From Streptomyces parvus (GTDB lineage Bacteria; Actinomycetota; Actinomycetes; Streptomycetales; Streptomycetaceae): 64,000 bases of DNA. Where the stretch lies: NCBI RefSeq assembly GCF_014648875.1, contig NZ_BMRY01000013.1:1-64000 (forward strand), in the 5' to 3' direction. The position numbers and the translations under genes are program-made. Positions within the stretch are counted from its first letter, which is position 1, and the number at the start of each line of letters is the position of its first letter. This document shows, one piece after another, positions 1 to 8,294 of the stretch. Under the pieces are notes generated by a model that was not told the DNA's origin, searched no databases, and worked only from the letters and a program-made list of their open reading frames with translations.

Positions 1-1885
1 TGACGACGCCTTTGGGGTGTCCGGTGGATCCGGAGGTGTGGATGAGGTAGGCGGGGTGGTGGGGGGTGAGGGGGGTGGTGCGGTGGTGGTTGGTGGGGTT
101 GTGGGTGGGTTGTTGGTTGAGGTGGTGGTGGGTGGTGGGGTGGTCGATGTGGAGGGTGGTGGTGTGGTGGGGGAGGTGGGTGTCGGTGGTGGTGAGGGTG
201 AGGGTGGGTTGGGCGGTGGTGAGGGTGTGGGTGAGGCGGTGGGTGGGGTGTTGGGGGTCGAGGGGGAGGTAGGCGGCTCCGGTTTTGAGGGTGGCGATGA
301 TGGCGGTGATGAGGTCGGGGGTGCGGGGGAGGGCGATGGCGATCGTGTCTTCGGGGCCGATGTGGTGGGTGGTGATGAGGTGGTGGGCGAGTTGGTTGGC
401 CTGGGTGTTGAGTTGGGCGTAGGTGAGGGTGGTGTTGTTGTGGGTGATGGCGGGGGCGTTGGGGGTGCGGGCTGCTTGTGCTTCGAAGAGCTCGGGCAGG
501 GTGCTGCTGGTGGTGTCGGGCGTGGTGTGGGTGGTGGCGTGGTTGAGGAGGGTGGTGCGTTCCTCGTCGGTGAGGAGGTCGATCCGCCCCACCGACCGCC
601 CCGCATCAGACCTGGCGACGGCCCGCACCGTGGAGAGCAGCCGCCGGTGCTGGGCGGCGAGCACCTCGTCCGGGCAGATTTCCGGATGCGCGTTGAGGTC
701 GACCGTCAGTCCGGTGCCGTCACGCCGGTCCCACACCGCGATGGTGAAGTCCCCGACCAGACCGGAGGAGAGGTTGTGCGCGGTGGTGGGCAGTCCGGCG
801 AATTCCAGCGCGTAGTCGAAGGACATGATGTTGATGACCGGGGCGTACCACGTGCCCAGGTTGCCCGGCAGACCGAGGTCCCGTTGCAGATCTTCGGCCC
901 GGTACCGCTGGTGCCGGCCCAGTTCGATCACCCGCTCGGCGATCTGCCGGAGGAGTTCCCCGAGCGTCAGATCCGGCCGCAGGGACAGGCGTAACGGGAG
1001 GACGTTGGAGGCCATGCCCGGTGTCCGGCGCAGTCGCTGGTCCAAGCGCGCGGTCACGGGCAGGCCGACCACCACGCACGATGCGCCGGTCGTGCGGTGG
1101 AGGTGGACAGCCGTCGCCGCGATGACCAGGTGCGACCAGGGGGCGCGGACCCGGCGCCCGGTATCGCGCAGCTCGGCCAGCTCGGCCGGCCCGAGCCGGG
1201 CGGTCCGCCGGAGGTAGTGGCCGGGCACGGTCGTCGGCCGTTCCACGATCCCGGTCGGCTCCGGACGGTCGGCCAGGTGGGCCGTCCAGTAGGCGCGGTC
1301 CCGGGCGAAGTCTTCCGAGGCGCGGTAGGTCCGGTCGGATCGCACCAGGTCGTCCAGGGCTCCGAACGGGCTGGGCCCGGCCTGGCCGCCCTCGGACAAG
1401 GACGTGTAGACCTCGGCCACCCGACGGGTGATCAGCATGGCCCCGAAGGCGTCCATCACGATGTGGTGATAGCCCTGGTACCAGAAGAAGCGGTCGTCCC
1501 CCAGGCGCAGCAGGGCGTACTCGAAGAGCCGGTCCCCGGTGATGTCCATGGGGCGTGCCACCGCGGCGTCCAGCCATGCGCGGGCCCCATCCTCGGGATC
1601 CGCTCCGGTGCCGAAGTCGATCACGTCGAGGGGCCAGTCGGAGGGATCCGTGAGGGTCTGCTCGACCTCTCCGCCTTCCTCGGCGAATCGGACGTGCAGT
1701 GCTTCGGCCTCGGTCACGACCTGCCGCAGAGCCCGCTCGAACAGAACGGGGTCCAGGGCTCCATGGATCTCCAGATATTCCCCTACCCGGAATACACGCC
1801 CGCATTCCGGCAAGCGCTGCTCGGCGATCCATATTTCGTGCTGCGCGGCCGTGAGGGGAAATGCGACACCAGCTCTGAACGACAA
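1..1885 (-). CDS. Nonribosomal peptide synthetase, N-terminal condensation domain plus start of adenylation domain (3' end outside window)
   Basis: Start is a TTG at 1885-1883, seven bases after a clear GGAGG; the protein opens with PLTAAQHEIWIAEQ, the C1 motif of condensation domains. A condensation domain covers about residues 8-430. Its active-site motif at residues 140-146 reads HHIVMDA, so the usual HHxxxDG glycine is alanine. After a linker (SVGRIDLLTDEERTTLL) an adenylation domain begins, with LTYAQLNTQANQLAHHL and the A3 phosphate loop HTSGSTGHPKGVV at the window edge. No adenylation or carrier domain precedes the condensation domain, so it is placed as a starter-type domain that receives an acyl group from a separate carrier; the divergent ligase and carrier at 2365-4001 are the likely source. 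The adenylation part is extremely Thr/His-rich on the coding strand, unlike the condensation part. The domain calls are secure; the product is unknown. Confidence 0.9.
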   Translation of the reverse strand, partial: MSFRAGVAFPLTAAQHEIWIAEQRLPECGRVFRVGEYLEIHGALDPVLFERALRQVVTEAEALHVRFAEEGGEVEQTLTDPSDWPLDVIDFGTGADPEDGARAWLDAAVARPMDITGDRLFEYALLRLGDDRFFWYQGYHHIVMDAFGAMLITRRVAEVYTSLSEGGQAGPSPFGALDDLVRSDRTYRASEDFARDRAYWTAHLADRPEPTGIVERPTTVPGHYLRRTARLGPAELAELRDTGRRVRAPWSHLVIAATAVHLHRTTGASCVVVGLPVTARLDQRLRRTPGMASNVLPLRLSLRPDLTLGELLRQIAERVIELGRHQRYRAEDLQRDLGLPGNLGTWYAPVINIMSFDYALEFAGLPTTAHNLSSGLVGDFTIAVWDRRDGTGLTVDLNAHPEICPDEVLAAQHRRLLSTVRAVARSDAGRSVGRIDLLTDEERTTLLNHATTHTTPDTTSSTLPELFEAQAARTPNAPAITHNNTTLTYAQLNTQANQLAHHLITTHHIGPEDTIAIALPRTPDLITAIIATLKTGAAYLPLDPQHPTHRLTHTLTTAQPTLTLTTTDTHLPHHTTTLHIDHPTTHHHLNQQPTHNPTNHHRTTPLTPHHPAYLIHTSGSTGHPKGVV

Positions 1886-2364
1886 GTCCCTACCTCCGGT
1901 GATTTCCCTCCGAATAGCCGGGTCGAAGAGGGAGAGGAAAGTGAAAGTGAAGTTTCGGAAGACTTCATGGAAGCTTCCGGGGGTCGGGGATCGGGCGACC
2001 GCCCGGCCATGGGGAAAGTGGGTCGCCCAGTCTGCCGATGTTCGGGGCAACTGCCCCAGTCAAAACCTTCGGCAACTTAACGCGGGTGCTCCCGGCGGTC
2101 AAGAAGTGCTTTCCTTCCTGTCCCGCCGCGGCGGTGCCCGTGTCCCGCCGCGCGGGACACGGGCCACTATCTACGCAGGTCGAAGCGTTGCTCTTCGTAA
2201 CTCTTGCCTGCGCGGGAGATCTTTTTGCGCCCTCGCCCACGGCTTTTGGTCCGCGACGGGTACGCCTGTCCCGCCGTGCTTGCCCGCTCCTTCCCGGCGA
2301 TGTTAGGTTCGCGGCCATCAAATGCCCGAGCTCTATGGGGCGGTTTTCTCATGAGGAAGTGGAC
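1886..2364. other. Divergent intergenic region between the NRPS and ligase genes
   Basis: About 480 bases with no gene of their own. The frame of the downstream ligase stays open leftward to an ATG at 2038, but that stretch does not look like protein and has no ribosome site. The region must hold the promoters for both transcription units. It contains a perfect palindrome (2137-2163) and three direct copies of TGTCCCGCCG starting at 2119, 2141 and 2267. I could not pick out a convincing -35/-10 pair. Confidence 0.6.
2137..2163. promoter_or_regulatory. Perfect 11-bp inverted repeat, candidate operator
   Basis: CCCGTGTCCCG and its exact complement CGGGACACGGG are separated by CCGCG. It lies between two divergent gene starts, so a dimeric regulator site is more likely than a terminator, though a hairpin in the leader of the ligase transcript is possible. 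The left arm overlaps one of three TGTCCCGCCG copies in the region. Confidence 0.45.
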
Positions 2365-3768
2365 ATGGCAGAGAATTGGTGGGGAGAGCATCTGCTGGCG
2401 CGTGGATCGGACAGTGATACGTGGGCGATCTCCACGGAGCCGGTGAGCCGGGGAGAGCTCCGTAAGACAGTCGCCGACCTGAGTGAACTATTCGGTGATC
2501 ACGGAATTTCCGATGGAAACTCGGTACTCTTACAGATGAAGCCGAGTTTCACGTATCTCCAGGTTCTGCTCGCCCTGTGGTCCCGGGGCGCCCAAGTGAT
2601 TCTGGTCGACTTCCGACTGAAACCGGCCGAATACGACCCGCTGATCGCAAGGGTGCGTCCCCAGTACGCAGTTGTCGCGGAGGGTGCCGAGGGGCCGATG
2701 GCCGGATTCCGCCAGGAGTCCGGCTTCGCGGTGCGGCGCATGCCGGACGGACGACCGGCGGAGGGCGATATCCGTCTGGTGCAGTTCAGCTCGGGCTCGA
2801 CGGGGCGACCCAAGGTGATCGGCCGGCCGGCCGGTTCCGTGCTGGCGGAGCTGGAGCGGCATGCCGCGCTTCCCGCAATTCCGGGGGAGGGGGACCGAGT
2901 CCTCCTGCTGAACTCGGTCATGCACAACATGGGCCTGGTCAGCGGCGTACTGCACGCGTTGGCCGCCGGGGCGACACTGGTCGTCCCCCCGACTCTCCGC
3001 CCGGCCGAAGTGGTGCGACTCATGGCCCGCACGCGGGCCACCGCCGTGTACGGGACGCCCGCCCATTACGCGCTTCTGGCCCGTGTCCGGGACGCGCCGC
3101 CGCTGCCCGACCTACGGCTCGCCGTCTCCGGAGGAGAACGGATGCCGCAGGAGACCTTCGACGACTTCCGGGTGGGCTTCGGCCTTCCGATCTGTCCGGT
3201 GTACGGCGTTACCGAGATCGGACTGATCGCCGGAGATCTTTCGGGCGCCTCCGTACCCCCTCAGGTCGGTCCGCCGGTTCCAGGCATCGACGTGGAGGTC
3301 ACGGCCGGCGAACTGTACATACGGATGGACCGCTCACCGTATCTGTACGGCGACCAGGGCGACCGCTACGAGAGCGGGCGGCTGCGGACCTTCGACAGGT
3401 TCGACCAGGATCCCGCGACCGGAGTCCTGACCATGCGCGGCCGCGCCGACTCCCTCGTTGTCGTCGGCGGGCTGAAGGTCGACCTGGCCGAGGTGGAGGC
3501 CATGCTGCTGGACCACCCCCGGGTCACCGAAGCCGTGGTGGTCCACGCAGAGGCCATCGAGGCGTTCGTGGGCGCCGAAGGGGAACTCGCCGCCGACGAA
3601 CTCACCGCGTGGTGCCGCACGCGGCTGAGCGCGGTCAAGATCCCCCGGCGCTTCACCGTCACCGACCGGCTGCCCCGCAGCTCCATGGGAAAGCTGGTCC
3701 GCGACCATGCCGTGCTGAGCGGACGGGGCACACCGGAAGCTCCGTCACGCAGACAGGGAGACACATGA
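2365..3768 (+). CDS. Stand-alone AMP-forming acyl ligase / adenylation enzyme (ANL superfamily)
   Basis: The ATG at 2365 follows GAGGAAG; 467 residues. It activates a carboxylic acid as acyl-AMP and should transfer it to the phosphopantetheine arm of the adjacent carrier. The phosphate-binding loop is FSSGSTGRPK (residues about 141-150), the Y-G-V-T-E-I-G motif lies near residue 285, GRADSLVVVGGLKVDLAEVE forms the hinge region, and the C-terminal PRSSMGKLVRD carries the catalytic lysine. It is somewhat shorter than typical 500-550 residue members. The stop overlaps the next start (ATGA), so ligase and carrier are translationally coupled. Substrate identity cannot be read; an aryl or short acyl starter for the neighbouring NRPS is inferred. 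Confidence 0.85.
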   Translation: MAENWWGEHLLARGSDSDTWAISTEPVSRGELRKTVADLSELFGDHGISDGNSVLLQMKPSFTYLQVLLALWSRGAQVILVDFRLKPAEYDPLIARVRPQYAVVAEGAEGPMAGFRQESGFAVRRMPDGRPAEGDIRLVQFSSGSTGRPKVIGRPAGSVLAELERHAALPAIPGEGDRVLLLNSVMHNMGLVSGVLHALAAGATLVVPPTLRPAEVVRLMARTRATAVYGTPAHYALLARVRDAPPLPDLRLAVSGGERMPQETFDDFRVGFGLPICPVYGVTEIGLIAGDLSGASVPPQVGPPVPGIDVEVTAGELYIRMDRSPYLYGDQGDRYESGRLRTFDRFDQDPATGVLTMRGRADSLVVVGGLKVDLAEVEAMLLDHPRVTEAVVVHAEAIEAFVGAEGELAADELTAWCRTRLSAVKIPRRFTVTDRLPRSSMGKLVRDHAVLSGRGTPEAPSRRQGDT

Positions 3769-4001
3769 TCTCGAAGGACGACATCAGGGCGATCCTGGCC
3801 GCGAGCACGGGGATCGGTTCCGTCGAGGAGTTCCCAGACGACGCCGAACTGGTGGTCGACTCTTTCACCCTGCTCGTGCTCCAGCACGGACTGGAGGACA
3901 AGCACGGCGTGATCCTGGACCCGCAGTTCGAGGACATGGGTCTCCTCACCTCGATCGACGGCATCCATGCCTACGTGCTCGGGGTCCTCTCGTCCTCCTG
4001 A
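3765..4001 (+). CDS. Stand-alone acyl/peptidyl carrier protein
   Basis: A 78-residue protein of carrier size, starting inside the ligase stop codon. ELVVDSFTLLVLQHGLEDK holds the D-S pair expected for phosphopantetheine attachment (Ser near residue 29), followed by the long helix II of carriers. The residue after Ser is Phe where Leu is more common. It probably receives the acyl group from the upstream ligase and hands it to the condensation domain of the divergent NRPS. Small size and one short motif leave it a little less certain than its neighbours. Confidence 0.78.
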   Translation: MISKDDIRAILAASTGIGSVEEFPDDAELVVDSFTLLVLQHGLEDKHGVILDPQFEDMGLLTSIDGIHAYVLGVLSSS

Positions 4002-4064
4002 CGACCCGCTTCGTCTACGCGCGTCCCTTCCCCATCCACTCCTTCCGATCCGCAGGGAGCCACC

Positions 4065-4265
4065 ATGACCAATCCCTTCGAGGACCCCGACAGCAGTTAC
4101 CTCGTACTCGTCAACGACGAGGGGCAGCACTCGCTGTGGCCCGCGTTCGCCGATGTGCCGGCCGGCTGGACGGTCGCGCTCGCCGAGACCGACCGCGCGA
4201 CATGCCTCGCGTACATCGAGGAGAACTGGACCGACATCCGCCCGCTCAGTCTCGTACGCCGATAG
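4065..4265 (+). CDS. MbtH-like protein
   Basis: A 66-residue protein that matches the MbtH family almost throughout: an NPFEDPD start, VLVNDEGQHSLWPAFADVP, a GW pair, CLAYIEENWTDIRP and SL. The invariant tryptophans of the family are present. MbtH proteins bind adenylation domains and are needed for their folding or activity. Here the partner is probably the divergent NRPS, the stand-alone ligase, or both. It follows the carrier by 63 bases and has AGGGAG before its ATG. Confidence 0.95.
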   Translation: MTNPFEDPDSSYLVLVNDEGQHSLWPAFADVPAGWTVALAETDRATCLAYIEENWTDIRPLSLVRR

Positions 4266-4274
4266 GAGAACACG

Positions 4275-4838
4275 ATGCGCGACCAGGCTTTCGAGCTGCT
4301 GCTGCTGAGAGAGGAGGACCTGGATGAGTCGTTCTTCGGCGAGGAACCGAGTGCCGCCTACGACCCCGCCTACGTCTCCGGTGATCCGTCGGGGCGGGTC
4401 ATCGTCGATCTCACCAACATGCTGACGCACGGGACCCACCCCGAGACCCTCCGGCACGGCTCCGCGCTCTTCACCAACGTCGTGGGCTCGGTGGTCTTCC
4501 ACCACGTGGCGCAGTTCGGGAGCGACGCCGCCCACAAGATCTACGAGGAACTCCACACCGCCGTACAGGACTGCGCGTCCTACCGGATGGAACTGAACGA
4601 CGGGGTCCAGATCGACATCACGCGGGTCGCGTTGGAGACGGCGGAGATCGGCGACGACGGATTCCTGGTGCGCTGGCTCTCCACGGTCGATCATTTCCGC
4701 GTCGACACCTCCTGGGTGGTGGCCCGGAAGAGCGATGTCCTCACCTTCGTCAACACGCGTGTCCCCGATCAGGAGGAGGCGCTCAAGCTCGCCCGTGTGA
4801 GCGTCGCCCGTCTCGAGAATCCGGACGGCACTCCATGA
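4275..4838 (+). CDS. Unrecognised cluster protein, possibly PknH-sensor/lipoprotein-like fold
   Basis: 187 residues, following the MbtH gene by 9 bases with GGAGA before the ATG. No signal peptide or membrane segment. The stretch from FTNVVGSVVFHHV through AVQDC to VSVARLENPDG loosely resembles the sensor domain of PknH-type proteins and related actinobacterial lipoproteins, in having a paired Cys-containing helix and a long beta-sheet. That likeness is weak and from memory. The position in the operon, with the next start overlapping its stop (ATGA), argues for a role in the same pathway. Function not assigned. Confidence 0.7.
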   Translation: MRDQAFELLLLREEDLDESFFGEEPSAAYDPAYVSGDPSGRVIVDLTNMLTHGTHPETLRHGSALFTNVVGSVVFHHVAQFGSDAAHKIYEELHTAVQDCASYRMELNDGVQIDITRVALETAEIGDDGFLVRWLSTVDHFRVDTSWVVARKSDVLTFVNTRVPDQEEALKLARVSVARLENPDGTP

Positions 4839-5467
4839 GTTCGGCGCCGCCGGATCCCGGGATCGAGGCGTCTCTCGCGTCGGTCGACGCCTGGCTGACC
4901 GACTACATCGCCATGAACCATCCGGAGATCGGGAGAGTCGGCCCCATCTGCCCGTTCGTCACCCCGTCCCGCAAGAACGACTCCATGGAGATCCGGATCC
5001 GGCTGCTCGGGTTCTCACCCACCGCCGAACTCGTCGAGGAGGTGGCGCGGAGCGGTCTGCGCGAGTACGAGCTGACCACGTGGCAGGGGAGGAACCCCAT
5101 GCTCCGTGCGATGGTGATCGTCCTTCCCGACCTGCGCAGCGAGGACACACCGCTGCTGGACCGGGCGCAGGAACAGGTCAAGGACGCCTTCGTCTCGCGA
5201 GGGCTCATGATCGGGCAGTTCCACCGGAACTGCGACGTCACGGCGGCGAGGAATCCGCGCTTCGTCGTGAGCAGGGCTCCGGTGCCCGTCCTCGCGATTC
5301 GTTCCATCGCGCTGCACGACATCTTCTTCCTGGCCGAACGGCGGCACTGGTTCGAGAAGTATCGTGAGAGGTTCGGCATGTACTTCGGGGCGCAGGTTGC
5401 GGCCATGGATCCGCTCCTCGTGGACTGCTACCGCAGCGCGGAGAAGGAGTTCGGCCACGCGTCGTAG
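4835..5467 (+). CDS. DUF6875-like protein of the NRPS-associated operon
   Basis: 210 residues, start overlapping the previous stop by four bases. Recognisable blocks are RVGPICPFV near the N-terminus, AMVIVLPDL in the middle, GLMIGQFH, NPRFVVSRAPVPVLAIRSIALHD and a C-terminal helix. As I recall them, these match a conserved uncharacterised family (DUF6875) found in actinobacterial natural-product clusters. No catalytic residues can be named. It is the last gene of this operon; degenerate sequence follows. Coding status is certain, family name fairly likely, function unknown. Confidence 0.75.
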   Translation: MSSAPPDPGIEASLASVDAWLTDYIAMNHPEIGRVGPICPFVTPSRKNDSMEIRIRLLGFSPTAELVEEVARSGLREYELTTWQGRNPMLRAMVIVLPDLRSEDTPLLDRAQEQVKDAFVSRGLMIGQFHRNCDVTAARNPRFVVSRAPVPVLAIRSIALHDIFFLAERRHWFEKYRERFGMYFGAQVAAMDPLLVDCYRSAEKEFGHAS

Positions 5468-6678
5468 GGCGGTGGACGTCTCGCCCGCTCACATTGCCTC
5501 CCCCGCGCCGCGAGAGGTCGGAGGTGCGCGACGTCCCCCCGGCATCAATTGCCTATGGAATGTGCCTGCATTCGCCTGCGGAATGCCGACTGACGGCAAC
5601 GAGCCGGGCCGATCCATTTCGACCTCGGCAAAGGAGGCCACTTCGAGAAGTCGACCGACTGGTGGGTGTAGGACGGCAAACGATGCGCCGACCCACGGCG
5701 ACGGCACTGCGCGGACGGTGCACGTGGTTGGCGCGGTGAGGGCACCTACCCGGTCGATTGGAAGCAGGTCCGCGACGACGGCCCCGGCGGCTACGACACC
5801 TCAGGGCCCGAGCGGGACCGGGATGCGCACATGGACCAGATCGCCTCAGCGGCATCGGCGCTATCCGGGATCTCGCCGGCCTGCTGCGTGGGCGGCTGGG
5901 CGAGCTCCTCGACGACGCTCCGCTTGCCGTGGTGAAGGCGGTCGGGGAGCTGGGAGCCATTGTCGCTCGCGCCGGCCCCGTTGCTGCATCGCTCGTCCGG
6001 AAGGCCGAGACACCGGTCGCGGATCGCTGAGCTGCGCGGCAGGAGGTCGAGAGCGCGAGCTGTGGGACTACGCGCTACTGGTAAATCCTCGACCGCTTCC
6101 CGGTCCCGGCCCCGCATCGGCCGCCTCTCGCGGCTATGGCGGGGACTTTGAGCGCCGCACTGGAAGACCGGACGGCTGGTGAACCACGCAGGCGGCCGTC
6201 CCTTCGCCCGGGTGGACGACGAGCAGGGCGAACTGGGTCAGAACCACGTGACCGCTCAGCACCGAGGACCCGGGCTCCTCCACCACGTCAACCCGCGGAT
6301 GGGCCTGCGCGAGAACGACTTCCACACGCTCGCCGACTTCGCCCAGTCCCTGGACGCCTCGCGCACCACCGGCCGAGCACCTCGCCGGCTCGGCAGGCAG
6401 CGCCGCACTCGAAACCGAGATCTTTGCGGGACAGCCCTTGGCGTTGGGCTATTTCCTCGATCGTGTTCCGCGCTTGCTGAAAGGCGGTGCGCGCTCCGCC
6501 AAGGGCTTCCATCGTCGAAGTCGATAGGCGGGGGCTGTCCTCGGGTTGTCTTGGCGGAGTTTGGTGGACACGAACCGGGACAACCCCGACCGCCAGATGT
6601 GGTTGAGTTTTCCGGGACAGTTGATCCACACACCGTCCGCTGCGGGACACCGTCCCGCCGCTCAGTCCCGTTCGGACC
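5468..6678. other. Gene-poor, probably degenerate stretch
   Basis: About 1.2 kb in which no open frame has convincing protein character. Fragments look like former coding sequence: 5617-5673 on the plus strand reads FDLGKGGHFEKSTDWWV before a stop, and 5750-5870 continues as protein-like sequence in changing frames. On the minus strand about 6400-6520 reads IEEIAQRQGLSRKDLGFE within a frame that soon loses sense. Local composition is less G/C-biased at third positions than in neighbouring genes. I take it as pseudogene remains at the border of the peptide cluster; no repeats or transposase motifs were seen. Confidence 0.5.
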
Positions 6679-6708
6679 ATGAGCCTCACCGAAGGACCCC
6701 ACCTGCAC

Positions 6709-7101
6709 ATGAGCACCCCCGACACTCGTCCCCCGCGTTGGCCTTTACCTCCCGCCCCGCCCTCCCATGACCCCGTCCTCTTCGCGCGGGCGATGCGGGA
6801 CATGCGTCTGACGTGGCGTGCCCGCGGGATCCTGGCCGAACTCTCCGTCGGCTACGACCCCGGGCAGGACCCCACGATCAGCGAGCTGGTCGCGCTCAAC
6901 CGCGACGAGCGTCTGGCTGCCGAGGGCCGCGAGGCCTTCCGTACAGCGGTCCGTGAGCTGCGCGGCCTCGGCTACCTCACTCCGGACGCCACCACGGCCT
7001 CCGGTGTCGGGGAGCGTCTGATCGTCGATCTCGCCCCGGCCGCGGAAGCCTGGCTGATCCCGCAGCACCCCGGTTTCGGGCTCTACGTGGACGGGAGCTG
7101 A
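6709..7101 (+). CDS. Small winged-helix-like protein of unknown function
   Basis: 130 residues. The core runs LTWRARGILAELSVGYDPG, TISELVALN and FRTAVRELRGLGYL. This is the pattern of a winged helix-turn-helix in which short helices precede a recognition helix and wing, as in helix-turn-helix proteins linked to actinobacterial plasmids and replication. The start at ATG 6709 is chosen because AAGGA lies upstream, though 12 bases away; an in-frame ATG at 6679 would add ten residues but has no ribosome site. The Pro-rich N-terminus is probably disordered. It stands alone between degenerate DNA and the HAD gene. Confidence 0.65.
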   Translation: MSTPDTRPPRWPLPPAPPSHDPVLFARAMRDMRLTWRARGILAELSVGYDPGQDPTISELVALNRDERLAAEGREAFRTAVRELRGLGYLTPDATTASGVGERLIVDLAPAAEAWLIPQHPGFGLYVDGS

Positions 7102-7173
7102 CCGTCCGGCTCTCTGCCGGGCCGGCCCGACGCCGTCCTCGTGTGACGGGGACGGCCCGCCTATCCTGCGGGT

Positions 7174-7827
7174 ATGGCCCAGCCCGTTGAACTCGTCATA
7201 TTCGACTGCGACGGCGTACTCGTCGACAGCGAACGCATCGCGGTGCGCGTGGACGCACTCGTCCTGGCCGAGCTGGGGTGGAATCTCACCGAAGCCGAGA
7301 TCGTCGACCGGTTCATGGGCCTGTCGAGCCGGTCGATGACGCGGCAGATCGAGGACCACCTCGGGCGCCGTCTGCCGGCCGACTGGGAGGAAGAGTTCAA
7401 GCCCCTCTACGACGATGCGCTCGCCGCCGAACTCACGCCCGTCGAAGGCATCGTCGACGCCCTCGACGCGCTCGCGCATCTCCCCACCTGTGTGGCATCC
7501 AGCGGGAGCCACGACAAGATGCGTCTCACGCTGGGGATGACCGGTCTCCGCCCACGCTTCGAAGGCCGCATCTTCAGCGCCACCGAGGTCGAGCACGGCA
7601 AGCCGGCCCCGGATCTGTTCCTCCACGCCGCGCGGAAGATGGGGGTCGCGCCCGAGGCGTGCGCCGTGGTCGAGGACAGTCAGTACGGTCTTCAGGCAGC
7701 CCGGGCCGCGGGCATGCGGGCCTTCGCCTACGCCGGCGGACTGACTCCCGCGGACCGACTCGAAGGCCCCGGCACCGTCGTCTTCGACGACATGCGCAGC
7801 CTGCCCGGCCTCCTCGCGCATCACTGA
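7174..7827 (+). CDS. HAD-superfamily hydrolase, beta-phosphoglucomutase/phosphatase type
   Basis: 217 residues. The nucleophile motif is FDCDGVLVDSE at residues about 10-20, with catalytic Asp and the acid/base Asp two later. The Ser of motif II is in VASSG near residue 109, the motif III Lys in EHGKPAPDLF, and the acidic motif IV is AVVEDSQYGLQAA. The helical cap sits between motifs I and II, so it belongs to subfamily IA. Members hydrolyse small phosphate esters or isomerise sugar phosphates in the cytoplasm; the substrate cannot be read. A strong terminator hairpin follows. Confidence 0.93.
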   Translation: MAQPVELVIFDCDGVLVDSERIAVRVDALVLAELGWNLTEAEIVDRFMGLSSRSMTRQIEDHLGRRLPADWEEEFKPLYDDALAAELTPVEGIVDALDALAHLPTCVASSGSHDKMRLTLGMTGLRPRFEGRIFSATEVEHGKPAPDLFLHAARKMGVAPEACAVVEDSQYGLQAARAAGMRAFAYAGGLTPADRLEGPGTVVFDDMRSLPGLLAHH

Positions 7828-7880
7828 CCGCCGCCTGACCACTCCACGCCATCAGCCACTGCCGCCGCAGAGCCACGAAG

Positions 7881-7917
7881 GAGAGGCGGTCGGCCCATCG
7901 GGGGCCGACCGCCTCTC
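7881..7917 (+). terminator. Hairpin terminator after the HAD gene
   Basis: A perfect 16-bp stem (GAGAGGCGGTCGGCCC and its complement) with a 5-base loop, 53 bases after the HAD stop codon. It lacks a long T run, as is usual in Streptomyces. It may also serve the converging remnant on the other strand. Confidence 0.8.
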
Positions 7918-7936
7918 CCGTTCCCCCCGGGTCAGG

Positions 7937-8280
7937 TCAGCACGCGCCCGCCGGGCGGTCCCGCTTCACGACGTTCGTGCAGCCGGTCGTGCCGTCCAGC
8001 CACACGACGCGCTTGCCCTCGTCGGCGGAGGCGTAGACCTGGTCGCCGCGGTTGCACCGTCGTCGGTGAAGGCCGTCTGGCCGATGCCCTGCGCACCCTC
8101 GGCTCCGGCCGGCATCATCCGAGTGGTGCCGGTGGTGGTGTCCAGGACCCCGACGCCCAGTTGGTAGTCGCCGCCGGCGGCCCACATTGTGGCGTAGGCG
8201 ATCTTCCGTCACGGATCGAGGGCATGGCTGTGACCCCGAGCGAGGCGATGGTCCCTCGCTCCACTGGGGCCTGCCTCAGG
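7937..8280 (-). pseudogene. Remnant of a beta-propeller-like protein, frameshifted
   Basis: Read on the minus strand, IAYATMWAAGGDYQLGVGVL and TGTTRMMPAGAEGAQGIG occupy one frame. Near 8055 the sense passes to another frame, GDQVYASADEGKRVVWLDG, which ends at a stop about 7937. Upstream of about 8210 a third frame reads VERGTIASLGVTAMPSIRDG. Blades of this kind (short repeats with DG/GD turns and single Trp) occur in WD40/TolB-like surface or periplasmic proteins. At least two frameshifts and no start point to a dead C-terminal fragment. Sequencing error is possible but would have to occur twice. Confidence 0.6.
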
Positions 8281-8294
8281 CGATCACGCCGAGC

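Noticed and set aside
17..994. Long plus-strand open frame rich in Gly and Val opposite the NRPS
   Set aside because: Mirror of the low-complexity adenylation domain; no protein character, and the minus strand carries clear C and A domain motifs.
2038..2364. N-terminal extension of the ligase to the ATG at 2038
   Set aside because: Residues lack family similarity, no ribosome site, and it would cover the divergent promoter; ATG 2365 has a good site.
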